A stretch of DNA of 64,000 nt. It comes from OLB7 sp966250335 (GTDB taxonomy: Bacteria > Bacteroidota > Ignavibacteria > OLB7). Positions 25,326-34,084 of the stretch are shown here, piece after piece. Under the pieces are notes generated by a model, which did no database searches, was not told the origin of the DNA, and worked only from the letters and a program-made list of their open reading frames with translations. The position numbers and the translations under genes were made by a program. The stretch spans positions 1 through 64,000 of the forward strand of contig CBINGZ010000017.1 of the NCBI GenBank assembly GCA_966250335.1, read 5' to 3'. Position 1 is the first letter of the stretch, and each line of letters begins with the position of its first letter.

Positions 25326-25712
25326 TCACGCATCCGCCCGGAGCCGCTCTCCGCGCACTCCCCGGGCTCCAGCAAGGATCAGCATTGTCCCGATCACCAG
25401 GTGGAGAATGTCGTCGACCGGCGTCCAGAGAAAGAGATCGCGGGGGAAGAAACCGGCGGCGCTTGCGGCGGCCTGGTAGAGATCGATGAATCCAAATACG
25501 ATATTGAAGAGAGCCGCGCCCCGCTTGCTCCGGGCCGCGGCCGGGATCAGCCCCAGCAGACCGAACACGATATGGAAGAGATTGTAGGCGGGGGCGACGC
25601 TCGTCATCCCCCCTTCCGACGGCGAGATGAAGCCGGAGACGCCGACAAGGATCAGAAGCGGAGCGAAGAACTGAAGGATGCGAACGTTGAGGCCGGTCGT
25701 GCGGTCGGTCAT
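25326..25712 (-). CDS. DUF4383-like four-helix membrane protein
   Basis: This 128-residue integral membrane protein has four predicted helices: LQFFAPLLILVGVSGFISP, an amphipathic NLFHIVFGLLGLI segment, FNIVFGFIDLYQAAASAAGF and ILHLVIGTMLILAG. The order and the HIVFG and HLVIG repeats match DUF4383 proteins, small uncharacterised membrane proteins. The ends are short and basic. It stands alone, with gaps of about 170-230 bases on each side. No function can be given. Confidence 0.78.
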   Translation of the reverse strand: MTDRTTGLNVRILQFFAPLLILVGVSGFISPSEGGMTSVAPAYNLFHIVFGLLGLIPAAARSKRGAALFNIVFGFIDLYQAAASAAGFFPRDLFLWTPVDDILHLVIGTMLILAGARGVRGERLRADA

Positions 25713-25818
25713 GACGGCGGGGATAGGTTGAAGGAAGATCTCGGCGGAGTCCGGAAGGGGGTAGGCTCCATCCCTACATACGGAGCGGAGGTCGCTTCGG
25801 ATGGAGAGTCTGAAACGG

Positions 25819-25857
25819 GACCGGCGGAGTGATCATGATGCGATCACCCCGCCGGTC
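25819..25857 (-). terminator. Hairpin after the c-type cytochrome lipoprotein
   Basis: GACCGGCGG and GTGATC pair with GATCAC and CCGCCGGTC, a 15-bp stem with one bulged position and a 7-base loop. It starts 27 bases after the stop at 25884. The T-run is weak. Confidence 0.65.
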
Positions 25858-25883
25858 GGTTGACGACGACGAACCTCCGCGCG

Positions 25884-27335
25884 TCACTGCGCCCTGGTCA
25901 GGGACCAGAGGAAGTCGAGTTTCGTGAAGCCCGCGAAGAAGGCGCTGTCGGCCGGGTCGATCTCCCCGTTCGGAACGTACGGAGCCGTGTTCCCCCCCGC
26001 CTGCCAGGTCGCCATTCTGTGGCACGACATGCAGTTGCTCACCACCCCCGTCCACTTGATCGTATCGCCGTTCCGCACATAGGAGCCGGAGAGGTTCGAT
26101 TCCAGATAGGGGTTGTAGGAGACGTAGGGAGTTCCGGACGACGACCCCGGAGGAAGCACCATGTAGTAGGCGACATGCATGTTGTAGTGCGACCAGGGGG
26201 CGGAAATGGCGGCGGGACGATCCTTGCCGTAGAGAGGGTCCTGCGGGTTCCGGGCCCAGTAGAAGGTCTGCCAGGTCCAGTTCGGGATCTCCTTCGTCGT
26301 CACATGCATCGCCACCAGCACTGCGATATTTCCGGCCTTGACCATGGCGGCAACGCTGGCGGTGTCGGTGGAATCTCCTTCCCCGATATCGTCTCCCGAT
26401 TGTTTTGCGAACTCGCTGAAGCTGGCAGCGTCCTCCGCCGTCAGGGTGATGGTGTAGAAGTCGCTCAGCGCGACCACCGTGCAGGGGACGGGAGCCCCGC
26501 CGTTGACCGACATATCGACGACGGAGCCGACCTGGAGCTTGCCGGTGGGATCGACCACCACCCCCTGCTTCCAGGAGTCGACGGTCGGGTTGGCGGGATT
26601 GCTGGTGGCGTTCGTGCCGTTCCCCGCCCAGTACGGAATCACCGTCGGCTCGGCGCCGCTGATGAACTGGAAGACCGGCTTCAGCGCGATACCGAGCGGG
26701 TCGACGCTATCCTTCACGTTCGAGGTGAAGACGTTCCGGTCGACGATCGGGGTGTTGTTCGCGTTGAACGCCGCGTTGACGCTGTCGAGCGTTGCCGCTT
26801 TGTTCAGACCGTTGTCCCAGATGAACTTTCCGAGCGTCGGCGAATACCTGTTGAACGAGGTCACCTCCTCGCTGCTGTTGCGGGGTATGGAGCTGGTTCT
26901 GGCGGAATGGACAGCGGCATGATGGAACTGCGACGGGCGCTCGAACCCGCGCTGCGCCGCCTTCCCGTGGAACGCCGTGGCCGACGGGGGATCGAAGATA
27001 TCCTGCCCCGAATACCACGTCTCCCACACCGGCAGCCCCGCGGTCGGGACCTGTGTGGTGATCGACTGCCAGACGTCCCAGCCGTGCGCGCGGATCTTGG
27101 CCGAGTCGACCGTGTTGATCCACCCCTGGATCGTCTCCTTCGTCGACGGATAAGTCCGCACCGGCGGCGGATCGACGGCCGTGGTTCTCAGAGGGAACGC
27201 TCCCCCCTTCGGTTCCGCGGTAGCTGTGGTATCCTTGCCGTCCCCCTTCTCATCGTCTCCGCATGAGACAAGGTTCAGAGACATAATGCCGACCACGCAT
27301 GCAATGCATGCGGATAAGAACTTGCCATGAGACAT
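25884..27335 (-). CDS. Monoheme c-type lipoprotein of unknown role
   Basis: A 483-residue protein with a lipoprotein signal (IMSLNLVSC, Cys25) and one CXXCH heme-binding motif, CMSCH, in the last 60 residues. It begins with a Lys/Asp/Thr-rich linker. The middle (DVWQSITTQVPTAGLPVWET; FIWDNGLNKAATLDSVNAAF; IPNWTWQTFYWARNP) is rich in Trp. A late YNMHVAYYMVLPPG segment could supply a heme ligand. The layout suggests an outer-membrane or periplasmic redox protein or a domain of a cytochrome family I do not recognise. GGAGG lies nine bases before the ATG. No cytochrome-maturation or oxidase gene is nearby. Confidence 0.8.
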   Translation of the reverse strand: MSHGKFLSACIACVVGIMSLNLVSCGDDEKGDGKDTTATAEPKGGAFPLRTTAVDPPPVRTYPSTKETIQGWINTVDSAKIRAHGWDVWQSITTQVPTAGLPVWETWYSGQDIFDPPSATAFHGKAAQRGFERPSQFHHAAVHSARTSSIPRNSSEEVTSFNRYSPTLGKFIWDNGLNKAATLDSVNAAFNANNTPIVDRNVFTSNVKDSVDPLGIALKPVFQFISGAEPTVIPYWAGNGTNATSNPANPTVDSWKQGVVVDPTGKLQVGSVVDMSVNGGAPVPCTVVALSDFYTITLTAEDAASFSEFAKQSGDDIGEGDSTDTASVAAMVKAGNIAVLVAMHVTTKEIPNWTWQTFYWARNPQDPLYGKDRPAAISAPWSHYNMHVAYYMVLPPGSSSGTPYVSYNPYLESNLSGSYVRNGDTIKWTGVVSNCMSCHRMATWQAGGNTAPYVPNGEIDPADSAFFAGFTKLDFLWSLTRAQ

Positions 27336-27494
27336 CGGTAGGTTCCTCCACGAATTGACCGACGATAGTTGTTGGATCGGGGTGAACGATCCGCAAACAT
27401 ACGATGCATGTCGATCCGTGAGATACTATTTCTCCCTTCACGACCTATATAATCATCGCATATCGATCCTGAAGAGGATCGCAATGGGACCTCT

Positions 27495-28133
27495 CTACAT
27501 CCTCTCGACGATCACTCCGGCCAGAGCGATCGCCTTCGCCCTCATCGCCGGACCGCTCCGCGTGCCGGAGAGGGTCACCATCAGCGTATTCGGCCCCTTG
27601 GCCACAAGGAGCGTGCCGGTCATGTCTCCGGCCATCCATGCCGCGCGGTCGCCGAGATTCGCCACCGGTCTGATCCCCTTCATGGAAGCATAGTAGTCGA
27701 ATCTGTAGGTCCCGTTCTCCTCCACGCGCAGATCGACCGAAAGGGTCGTTCCCTCCTTCGGCTCCGCCGGCTCGATGATGCACGATACTCCCCCGTCGTC
27801 GCTCTTTCCGTACACGGAGGGCTGCCCGAGCGCCCGGGAGGCCTCCGCCTCGGTGATCCAGCCGCAGGCGGTGGAGGCGCGGGCTCTCTCCGCCCGTTCG
27901 GCCGCGGCAATCCTTGCCAGCGAATCGGCGGACAGAGTATCGATGAGCGATGTGTCCACATGCGTGGAGGCCGCACGTATGGTATCGGGCCCCGGAGTAT
28001 CGTTCACGGAGGGATCGAGGGTATCTCGTACCGAGCCGGTTCCGACGCCGGGACGCGGCCGGTCGTCGGTGCAGCCGGTCTGCAGAAGCGATAGAAGAGT
28101 TATGAGAAGGAGTGATACGGCCGGGAGCTTCAT
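27495..28133 (-). CDS. Lipoprotein with DUF3558-like C-terminal part
   Basis: A 212-residue protein with lipobox LLQTGC (Cys21 lipidated). A disordered Thr/Asp/Pro-rich segment is followed by an alpha/beta domain of about 115 residues. That domain has paired cysteines (ACGWITEAEASRALGQP and GGVSCIIEPAE), then DLRVEENGTYRFDYYAS and NLGDRAAWMAGDMTGTLLVA. The paired Cys spacing and the ITEAEASRALG helix resemble periplasmic DUF3558-type domains, which bind small ligands or partner proteins. This is a resemblance only. It stands alone on the minus strand. Confidence 0.75.
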   Translation of the reverse strand: MKLPAVSLLLITLLSLLQTGCTDDRPRPGVGTGSVRDTLDPSVNDTPGPDTIRAASTHVDTSLIDTLSADSLARIAAAERAERARASTACGWITEAEASRALGQPSVYGKSDDGGVSCIIEPAEPKEGTTLSVDLRVEENGTYRFDYYASMKGIRPVANLGDRAAWMAGDMTGTLLVAKGPNTLMVTLSGTRSGPAMRAKAIALAGVIVERM

Positions 28134-28772
28134 GAAGGAACTCTCTGGTTAAGAATAGGAGCGGGATGGAACCGTCACCGTCGACATACCGCAGCCGAGG
28201 AGGACTCGAACGCGCGCGCTGAAGGTAACGACGCACCGCCACCCCATGCAAACGCCCGTTCCATCGCTCGTTCGAACGGATGAGAATGAGGCGGCCACGG
28301 CAGGATGATTCGTACAGCGACAGTTTCCATCCCGGCGCGAAATCGGATCGGAATATGCTATATCATCCCTATTTACAACCCCCTCCCTGTTGCATTCTCG
28401 TAACCGGATACAATAAGTTTACGGCAGAAGTCAGCGGCGTAATGTGCACACCCCGATAGGCACCGCATTGCATCACCGGGCCATCTCGTCACGACTTTAT
28501 CGCGTTCACCGTCAGCGGACGACTACACCGATCGGGCCGTCCGCGACCGAGGTTCAGACGCCTTCCTTCAGGGAGGGCGGCAACCGCCATGGGGTTGACG
28601 ATCCGCAGCGGATCGGACATCCGGCGCCTCTCCCGGGGAGCGTGTCGGAAGCCGGCCGGCATGGAACGGTCCGCATACTCTTCGTCCTTCCCATACGCAA
28701 CGGAACCGATACTTCCCGGGCTCAAAGCGGGCCCGGCCTACACTTCCTTTACCAATTACATCGCAGCACATC
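28134..28772. other. 639-bp gap with no gene
   Basis: Divergent-promoter region between the lipoprotein gene (minus) and the T9SS cargo gene (plus). An AT-rich stretch near 28345-28425 could hold promoters. GGCGG/CCGCC near 28575-28590 is a small hairpin. I saw no riboswitch pattern. Confidence 0.4.
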
Positions 28773-30563
28773 ATGAGAACCAACTGTAAACCAGGACAGT
28801 TCACCCTGCGCATGCTCCTCCTCGCCGTCATGAGCGTCGTTGCCTGCACCACGGCATCGGCGCAGTTTCAGGTAGTCGTGGATCACCCTCCCGGCTACGT
28901 GTCGTCGTCGGAGTCGATCCGCAAGACACTGGACGGCGGATATATCTCTGTGGGATACCACAGGAATGTGGGGGGACTCTGCGAGATCATTCTCTGCAAG
29001 ACCAACGTCTTGGGCGGAGTAACGTGGTTCAGGGCTCTCCTCGAGCTCGCGGCCACTCATGTCGACGAAATACCGTTTGCGGTCCGTGAAGTCGTGGACC
29101 AGGGAGAATCGGCAGGATATATCGTGGCAGGAACACGCCGTCTCGCCTCGGGTCTCAACGAGGCGATAGCGATCCGCACCGACGCCGCCGGGAATCAGAT
29201 CTGGCGCAACTGGTATCGCGAGAACCCGACCACCAACGCCGTGGCGTACGACATCGAACCGGTATACGAACCGAACAAGCCGGTCTCATTCATCATGACC
29301 GGATATATCGGAGCCGATTTCAGCACCGGTGTCTCCCGGAGCATGAAGGCGTTCATGATGCGCCTCAACGCTGCCGGAGGGGTGACCTGGCTCCGCACCT
29401 GGGGCTACACATACGGATCGGACCCCAGCAAGGAGGAGAGGAACGTCGGCTTCGCCGTGCGGCAGACGTTCAACCCCGCCGGCTTCGTCATGACGGGCTA
29501 CGTCAATCCCACCGGCAAAACGGGCAACAGAGGGATTCTCATCGTCGGCACCGACATGAACGGCTTCGGCGGCTTCGCCAGAACATATATCGGCCCGAGC
29601 AATACGTTCGACGACACCTATGCCATCGGCAAGGGAATCAGCGAGCTCCCTGCGGGGACCGGGTTCATCGTGACCGGTCCGATCAACACCTATACGTCCA
29701 GCAGCATGGATATCTTCCTGCTGAGGGTGGATGCGACCGGCAACACTCCGACGTTCCGCGCCTATGACCTTATGCCGGCGTTCCAGTCGACGGAGGATTA
29801 CGGCTTCGATATCGTGCTCAACGGCAACGGAGATTATGTGGTGGCCGGAGTTCAGGGCGCCGCGCCGCTCGGCACGGGACCCGGCGAGTGGGCCATGCTG
29901 ATGGAGGTCGACCAGAACACCCTTATCCCGAACTGGGCGAAGAGCTACGGACTCCGCGACCTGCACGGTGGATGGACCTTCGCCAACACCGATCTGGAAA
30001 CGGGGGTTACGCTGGACTACATTCCGCTCGACGGCGGTTATATCCTTGAGGGAGACCCGCAGGATATCAACACCGGAGACGGATTCTATCACATCAGGAC
30101 CAACACAACGGGTTCGACCGAAGATATATGCGACGAAGAGATCCCGACCCGCATCTCCGAGCCCCCCATCATCAAGGCGTCACCGGCGTCGATGGCCAAC
30201 GACTACGATTTCGACGACATGAACCGCGACACACCCAACCGCGACTGGCTCGATGAGCGCTGCCGTCTGATGAAGCCGGCGTTCCCGGGCCGGGAGAACG
30301 ATGGTGAAGAGGGCACTTCGATCTCGGCGGTGCCGAGCCCGGTTCCTTCCGGCTATTCGTTCCGGATCGTCTCGGAGTTCAAGGCCGGATCGCCCGTGGA
30401 GGTCACGGTGGTCGACATCCTCGGCCGCACGATCCACACCGCGAAGGAGATCCCTTCGGCCGACGGCATCAGGATCAGCACCGAAGGCTGGGCAGCCGGC
30501 ACCTACGTCGTCCGCCTGACGACGCCTGACGGAACCGAGTCGCAGAATCTGATCGTGGAGTGA
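28773..30563 (+). CDS. Secreted protein with T9SS type A sorting domain (596 aa)
   Basis: The signal peptide core (MLLLAVMSVVACTTASAQ) is followed by a repetitive beta-rich region. Units of the form DGGYISVGYH, SAGYIVAGTRR, AGFVMTGYV, GTGFIVTGPI and NGDYVVAGVQG recur about every 60-90 residues, each with a neighbouring IxxRTDAxGN-type strand. This is the pattern of the T9SS 'delta-60 repeat'/propeller-like surface proteins. The last 85 residues are the sorting domain (AVPSPVPSGYSFRIVSEF; WAAGTYVVRLTTPDG; NLIVE). The ATG at 28773 lacks a ribosome-binding site; an internal ATG at 28812 is possible. A hairpin at 30602-30634 ends the transcript before tRNA-Lys. Confidence 0.85.
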   Translation: MRTNCKPGQFTLRMLLLAVMSVVACTTASAQFQVVVDHPPGYVSSSESIRKTLDGGYISVGYHRNVGGLCEIILCKTNVLGGVTWFRALLELAATHVDEIPFAVREVVDQGESAGYIVAGTRRLASGLNEAIAIRTDAAGNQIWRNWYRENPTTNAVAYDIEPVYEPNKPVSFIMTGYIGADFSTGVSRSMKAFMMRLNAAGGVTWLRTWGYTYGSDPSKEERNVGFAVRQTFNPAGFVMTGYVNPTGKTGNRGILIVGTDMNGFGGFARTYIGPSNTFDDTYAIGKGISELPAGTGFIVTGPINTYTSSSMDIFLLRVDATGNTPTFRAYDLMPAFQSTEDYGFDIVLNGNGDYVVAGVQGAAPLGTGPGEWAMLMEVDQNTLIPNWAKSYGLRDLHGGWTFANTDLETGVTLDYIPLDGGYILEGDPQDINTGDGFYHIRTNTTGSTEDICDEEIPTRISEPPIIKASPASMANDYDFDDMNRDTPNRDWLDERCRLMKPAFPGRENDGEEGTSISAVPSPVPSGYSFRIVSEFKAGSPVEVTVVDILGRTIHTAKEIPSADGIRISTEGWAAGTYVVRLTTPDGTESQNLIVE

Positions 30564-30601
30564 TAGAACGGCCCTATCGGCCGCATCGCTCGGGAAACGA
30601 C

Positions 30602-30634
30602 AAGGGAGCGGGCCGTCAACGGTCCCGCTCCCTT
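30602..30634 (+). terminator. Hairpin after the T9SS cargo gene
   Basis: AAGGGAGCGGG pairs with CCCGCTCCCTT (11 bp) around an 11-base loop, 39 bases past the stop. Confidence 0.65.
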
Positions 30635-30669
30635 CCGCTTGTAACGAAGCTTACGTTATCAAAAAATGT

Positions 30670-30699
30670 TTGGAGCGAGGAAGCGGCTCTGTGCATATT
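30670..30699 (+). promoter_or_regulatory. Candidate promoter of tRNA-Lys
   Basis: TTGGAG, an 18-base spacer and CATATT, five bases before the mature tRNA. The arrangement is like that before tRNA-Val (TTGCAT, 18, TATATT). Confidence 0.4.
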
Positions 30700-30704
30700 G
30701 CCTC

Positions 30705-30777
30705 GCTTCCTTAGCTCAGTTGGTAGAGCAACTGACTCTTAATCAGTGGGTCGCCGGTTCGAGTCCGGCAGGGAGCA
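30705..30777 (+). tRNA. tRNA-Lys (CTT)
   Basis: A full cloverleaf: acceptor GCTTCCT pairs with AGGGAGC through one G-U pair, D-arm with AGCTCAGTTGGTAGAGC, anticodon stem ACTGA/TCAGT with loop CTCTTAA (anticodon CTT), T-arm GCCGG/CCGGC around TTCGAGT, discriminator A. CCA is not encoded. Confidence 0.96.
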
Positions 30778-30784
30778 CTCAGAG

Positions 30785-30820
30785 AGCCCGGGATCTTGTC
30801 GATTCCGGGCTTTTTCTTTT
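30785..30820 (+). terminator. Intrinsic terminator of tRNA-Lys
   Basis: AGCCCGG pairs with CCGGGCT and the hairpin is followed by TTTTTCTTTT, a textbook rho-independent terminator eight bases after the tRNA. Confidence 0.93.
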
Positions 30821-31084
30821 CCTGCCTTCTTAAAAGAGAAGGGCTTGAAGAACACCTGATTGTTCGAGCATCCGGCATTTCAACAATGAACCAGGGGCCT
30901 CCTGCGTCTCAAAGCTGAGACAGCGATTCCTTCGCCTGACCACCAATAACGGCGAGCCTCGGAATCATCATCAATCACCACCATCGGCCGAACGAACAGC
31001 CCACCATACCTGTGCAACGCACGAGAAGATGATAGGAACGGGAATGAAGTATTGGTATGTTCGACCCAACTGAACAGGAGCCGT

Positions 31085-31345
31085 ATGTCTAGATTACCCA
31101 CGAGAGAAGAAATCTTGGCGGCATACAACCGTATGATGGAACCCCAGGAGCAACAGAAGCGCATCATCACCATGTCGCCTCGTGAGTATGTACGTTTGTA
31201 CGAAACGAACCCCGACGCGATAAAGGATGCTCATATTATCCCTCCTAAAATCGGTTCCCGTGGATTCGGAAAGATCGTTGTTGAGCTCTTCGAGCCGGTC
31301 GAGGTCCAACGCCCGGTGAAACATCATGGATACAAGCTCCGATGA
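31085..31345 (+). CDS. Small hypothetical protein beside tRNA-Lys
   Basis: An 86-residue basic protein (MSRLPTREEILAAYNRMMEP ... SPREYVRLYETNPDAIK ... KIGSRGFGKIVVELFEPVEV). The helical N-terminus and a beta-rich C-terminus suggest a compact fold, but no family is recognised. The ATG at 31085 has AGGAG five to six bases upstream; the open frame begins at 31052 without a good site. It overlaps the next gene by 20 bases, so they form one unit. Base composition here is less GC-rich than the flanking chromosomal genes, hinting at horizontal origin. Confidence 0.65.
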   Translation: MSRLPTREEILAAYNRMMEPQEQQKRIITMSPREYVRLYETNPDAIKDAHIIPPKIGSRGFGKIVVELFEPVEVQRPVKHHGYKLR

Positions 31346-31805
31346 TCAGAATGCCCTCAGCCGACCGGACCTAGCTCCGCCTCATCAACCCGTCGAATTC
31401 GATGATGGACCCAGTAGGGATATTGAAGCCCGTAAACTGGAAGCAGCCGTACGGCAGGCAATGATTCAGTCCGAACACCATCTCCGCAAACTTGATCTTC
31501 AGAACAAGAACGACGGGCACAAGCGCACCCATGAGTACGGTATGACGGCACTGAAATTTCAGGCCGAGGCTTTCAATGAAAAGGGAAAAGAACGCCGCAG
31601 GGAATCCACCAAACGCTATCTGTTCTCAGGGTTTATCATTCTGGTAGGTGTAGTCGCAATGGGATATCTCGTGCGCATAGGACAGACCTCCTTTGCCGAA
31701 AAGATCCTTCAGGTCGGCGCAGGCCTTCTTGGGGGTACCGGCATCGGCTATGCGTTCGGTGTCAAGAAGGGGAAGGCTTCCCGGAAGGAAGAGAACGAGG
31801 AGTAG
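31326..31805 (+). CDS. Small membrane protein of the tRNA-Lys cassette
   Basis: A 159-residue protein. A polar N-terminal half with a long charged helix (EARKLEAAVRQAMIQSEHHL, then KERRRESTKRY) is followed by two membrane helices (LFSGFIILVGVVAMGYLV and ILQVGAGLLGGTGIGYAFG) and a Lys/Glu tail. The layout resembles small phage- or plasmid-borne membrane proteins, such as superinfection-exclusion or holin-like proteins, but nothing specific matches. It overlaps the preceding gene by 20 bases and is followed by a hairpin at 31881. Confidence 0.68.
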   Translation: MDTSSDDQNALSRPDLAPPHQPVEFDDGPSRDIEARKLEAAVRQAMIQSEHHLRKLDLQNKNDGHKRTHEYGMTALKFQAEAFNEKGKERRRESTKRYLFSGFIILVGVVAMGYLVRIGQTSFAEKILQVGAGLLGGTGIGYAFGVKKGKASRKEENEE

Positions 31806-31880
31806 AAGGCTCCGCACCCTTCCCGATCAGATCAACATTGGAATGTCGCACAGAACCTCTACATCTGTGGACGGAAACAT

Positions 31881-31912
31881 AAGAGCCGACGGGGTAACCC
31901 CGCCGGCTCTTT
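31881..31912. terminator. Bidirectional terminator between the cassette and ugd
   Basis: AAGAGCCG and GGGG pair with CCCC and CGGCTCTT around TAA. It follows the stop at 31805 on the plus strand and the stop at 31942 on the minus strand and ends in T-rich bases on the plus strand. Confidence 0.75.
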
Positions 31913-31941
31913 CACATTCCATCGTTCAGCGATATCGACTC

Positions 31942-33288
31942 TTACGACGCCACCTTGTCCCGCGTCAGCCGCCCCACCGAGTAGTACTGGAAACCTCTGG
32001 CCACGATATCCTCGCCGGTGAAGAGGTTGCGGCCGTCGAAGATGACGGGGCGGGCGAGACATTCCCTGACGCGGTCGAAGTCGGGGTTGCGGAACTCGTT
32101 CCACTCCGTCAGGATCACCAGCGCCTCGGCGTCGCGCAGCGTTTCGTACATGCTGGCGCCGTAGCGGATACGGTCGGCGTAGCGTCTGCGGGCCCCCTCC
32201 ATCGCCTCCGGGTCGTAGGCGGTGACCTCGGCGCCCGCCTCGACGAGACGGTCGATCACCTCGAACGCCGGAGACTCGCGCACATCGTCGGTGTTCGCCT
32301 TGTAGGCCAGACCCCAGGCGGCGATCTTCCGTCCCCGAACGCTCCCGTCGAAGTGCGCCAGCATCTTCTCGAAGAACCACTGCGGCTGACGACGGTTCAC
32401 CCGCTCCACGGCGTCCACCAGCTGGAGCTGCATGCCGTTGTCGGAGGCCGTCTTGAGGATCGCACGGACATCCTTGGGGAAGCAGCTTCCGCCATACCCG
32501 ACCCCCGGAAAGAGATACTTCTTGCCGATACGCGAATCGGACCCGATCACCACCCGCACCTCGTCGACGTTGGCCCCCACCCGCTCGCAGAACATCGACA
32601 TCTCGTTCATGAAGGAGATTCGCATCGCGATAAATGCGTTGGCGGCGTACTTGGCGACCTCGGCGCTCCGCTCGGAGACGACGTAGATCGGATTGCCGCT
32701 CCGCACGAACGGTTCGTAGAGCTCGGTCATCATCTTCCCGGCGCGCTCGGAGCTTGTGCCGATCACGATACGTTCCGGACGCATGCAGTCCTCGACGGCG
32801 TGCCCCTCGCGGAGGAACTCGGGGTTGGAGACGACGTCGAACTCCCCCTCCGGGGCGTTACGGCGTATCGCTTCGCGAACCAGATCGCTGGTGCCGGCGG
32901 GGACCGTGCTCTTGTCGACGATCACCTTGTAGCCGGCCGAGGGATTCTCGGCAAGGATCTTCCCGATCGACTCGGCCACCCCGAGCACATACTTGAGGTC
33001 GGCCGAACCATCCTCGTCCGGAGGGGTCGGGAGCGAGAGGAAGATCACCTCCGACTTGAGCACGGCCGTGGTGAGATCGAGCGTGAACTTGATACGTCGC
33101 TCTCGGATATTTCGTTCCAGCAGCAGATCAAGGCCGGGCTCGTAGATCGGGATCCCTCCCGCCTCCAGCATCTCGACCTTCCTTGCGTCGATATCGACGC
33201 AGATGACCTGGTTGCCCGTCTCGGCAAAACAGGTCCCCGTCACGAGTCCCACGTATCCGGTTCCGATAACTGCGATTCTGTTCGGCAT
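31942..33288 (-). CDS. ugd: UDP-glucose 6-dehydrogenase
   Basis: A 448-residue enzyme oxidising UDP-glucose to UDP-glucuronate with two NAD+. The N-terminal Rossmann motif is IAVIGTGYVGLVTGTCFAE. The dimerisation helix segment (AEVAKYAANAFIAMRISFMN) and the catalytic GYGGSCFPKD (Cys near residue 262) follow, and the C-terminal UDP-binding part has GLAYKANTDDVRESPA. This supplies precursors for capsule, LPS or other polysaccharides. It is the last gene of the run beginning with plsY, 16 bases after the DUF1361 gene. Confidence 0.96.
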   Translation of the reverse strand: MPNRIAVIGTGYVGLVTGTCFAETGNQVICVDIDARKVEMLEAGGIPIYEPGLDLLLERNIRERRIKFTLDLTTAVLKSEVIFLSLPTPPDEDGSADLKYVLGVAESIGKILAENPSAGYKVIVDKSTVPAGTSDLVREAIRRNAPEGEFDVVSNPEFLREGHAVEDCMRPERIVIGTSSERAGKMMTELYEPFVRSGNPIYVVSERSAEVAKYAANAFIAMRISFMNEMSMFCERVGANVDEVRVVIGSDSRIGKKYLFPGVGYGGSCFPKDVRAILKTASDNGMQLQLVDAVERVNRRQPQWFFEKMLAHFDGSVRGRKIAAWGLAYKANTDDVRESPAFEVIDRLVEAGAEVTAYDPEAMEGARRRYADRIRYGASMYETLRDAEALVILTEWNEFRNPDFDRVRECLARPVIFDGRNLFTGEDIVARGFQYYSVGRLTRDKVAS

Positions 33289-33304
33289 AGACTATGCAGA
33301 TGGA

Positions 33305-34045
33305 CTATTGATGTGTGAAATCACGCTTCGGCTGAACCCGTGCGCCGGCAACCGTGCCGTGGACGAAGAACGTGACAAGGACGAAGTACGTAATCGTGAG
33401 AAACGACGCCAGGGCGACCGTGTAGAGGACCACGCCGGGATGAGCGATCGGGTCCGCCAGCCGCCGGGCGATATCGATAAGAAGTTCACCGGGACGGGTG
33501 ACGATATCCCAGCTGTTCCAGCGGAGCACGCGCCCCAGATAGATTCCGAAGCCTCCAAGGCCGAGAACAAGGCTTGCGAAGGTCCACCCCACCATGTTCC
33601 CCCACCGCTCACGGACGATCTCATGGATCAGATGGAGCGAGAGATATCCGGTGATCAGCCCGGTCCAGGCGAACGAGCCGATCATGAGAAGATCGAACCA
33701 GAGCGGGATGGCGGGATTCGCGCCGAGATGGACGAAGTCGGTGACGATATACGGCGCATTCGGAAAGAAGAGAAGCCAGAAGAGCCCGGCGGCCGGGAGC
33801 GAGACGAACCGGCGGGCGCGATACGCGTCCCGGATATGGATCGCGGCCAGCAGCGGAAGCCAGGCAAGAAAAAGATTCCAGATGAGGAAGGAGAAGGAGG
33901 GCGTTCCCAGCCAGACCGATCTGACGACCACGAGTCCGCAGCAGAACGCCGAGGCGACCGCCAGCCAGGTCGTGACGAACCTGCGCCTGTCGAACCCGCC
34001 CGCGCCGCGCGGGCCGCCGTTGAAATCGGGAAGAAGTCTGTTCAT
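33305..34045 (-). CDS. DUF1361 membrane protein
   Basis: This 246-residue protein has about six to seven membrane helices. It carries the DUF1361 landmarks: WNLFLAWLPLLAAI, LFWLLFFPNAPYIVTDFVHL (the PNAPY-TD-HL signature), and GFGIYLGRVLRWNSWDI. Function is unknown. The gene is in the envelope-biogenesis run between larC and ugd; spacing to both neighbours is small, suggesting co-transcription. Confidence 0.9.
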   Translation of the reverse strand: MNRLLPDFNGGPRGAGGFDRRRFVTTWLAVASAFCCGLVVVRSVWLGTPSFSFLIWNLFLAWLPLLAAIHIRDAYRARRFVSLPAAGLFWLLFFPNAPYIVTDFVHLGANPAIPLWFDLLMIGSFAWTGLITGYLSLHLIHEIVRERWGNMVGWTFASLVLGLGGFGIYLGRVLRWNSWDIVTRPGELLIDIARRLADPIAHPGVVLYTVALASFLTITYFVLVTFFVHGTVAGARVQPKRDFTHQ

Positions 34046-34084
34046 GGATCGCAGATATACCTACTACATCGTATCGTGTTCAGA

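Noticed and set aside
28560..28640. Riboswitch before the T9SS cargo gene
   Set aside because: Only a small GGCGG/CCGCC hairpin; no conserved riboswitch core was recognised.
28938..30130. Many TATATC/GATATC words in GC-rich genes
   Set aside because: Most come from Gly-Tyr-Ile and Asp-Ile codon runs (GGA TAT ATC, GAT ATC); a codon-preference effect rather than a motif.
30880..31173. Minus-strand frame facing the tRNA-Lys cassette
   Set aside because: Low-quality sequence overlapping a plus-strand gene that has a good start and ribosome-binding site.
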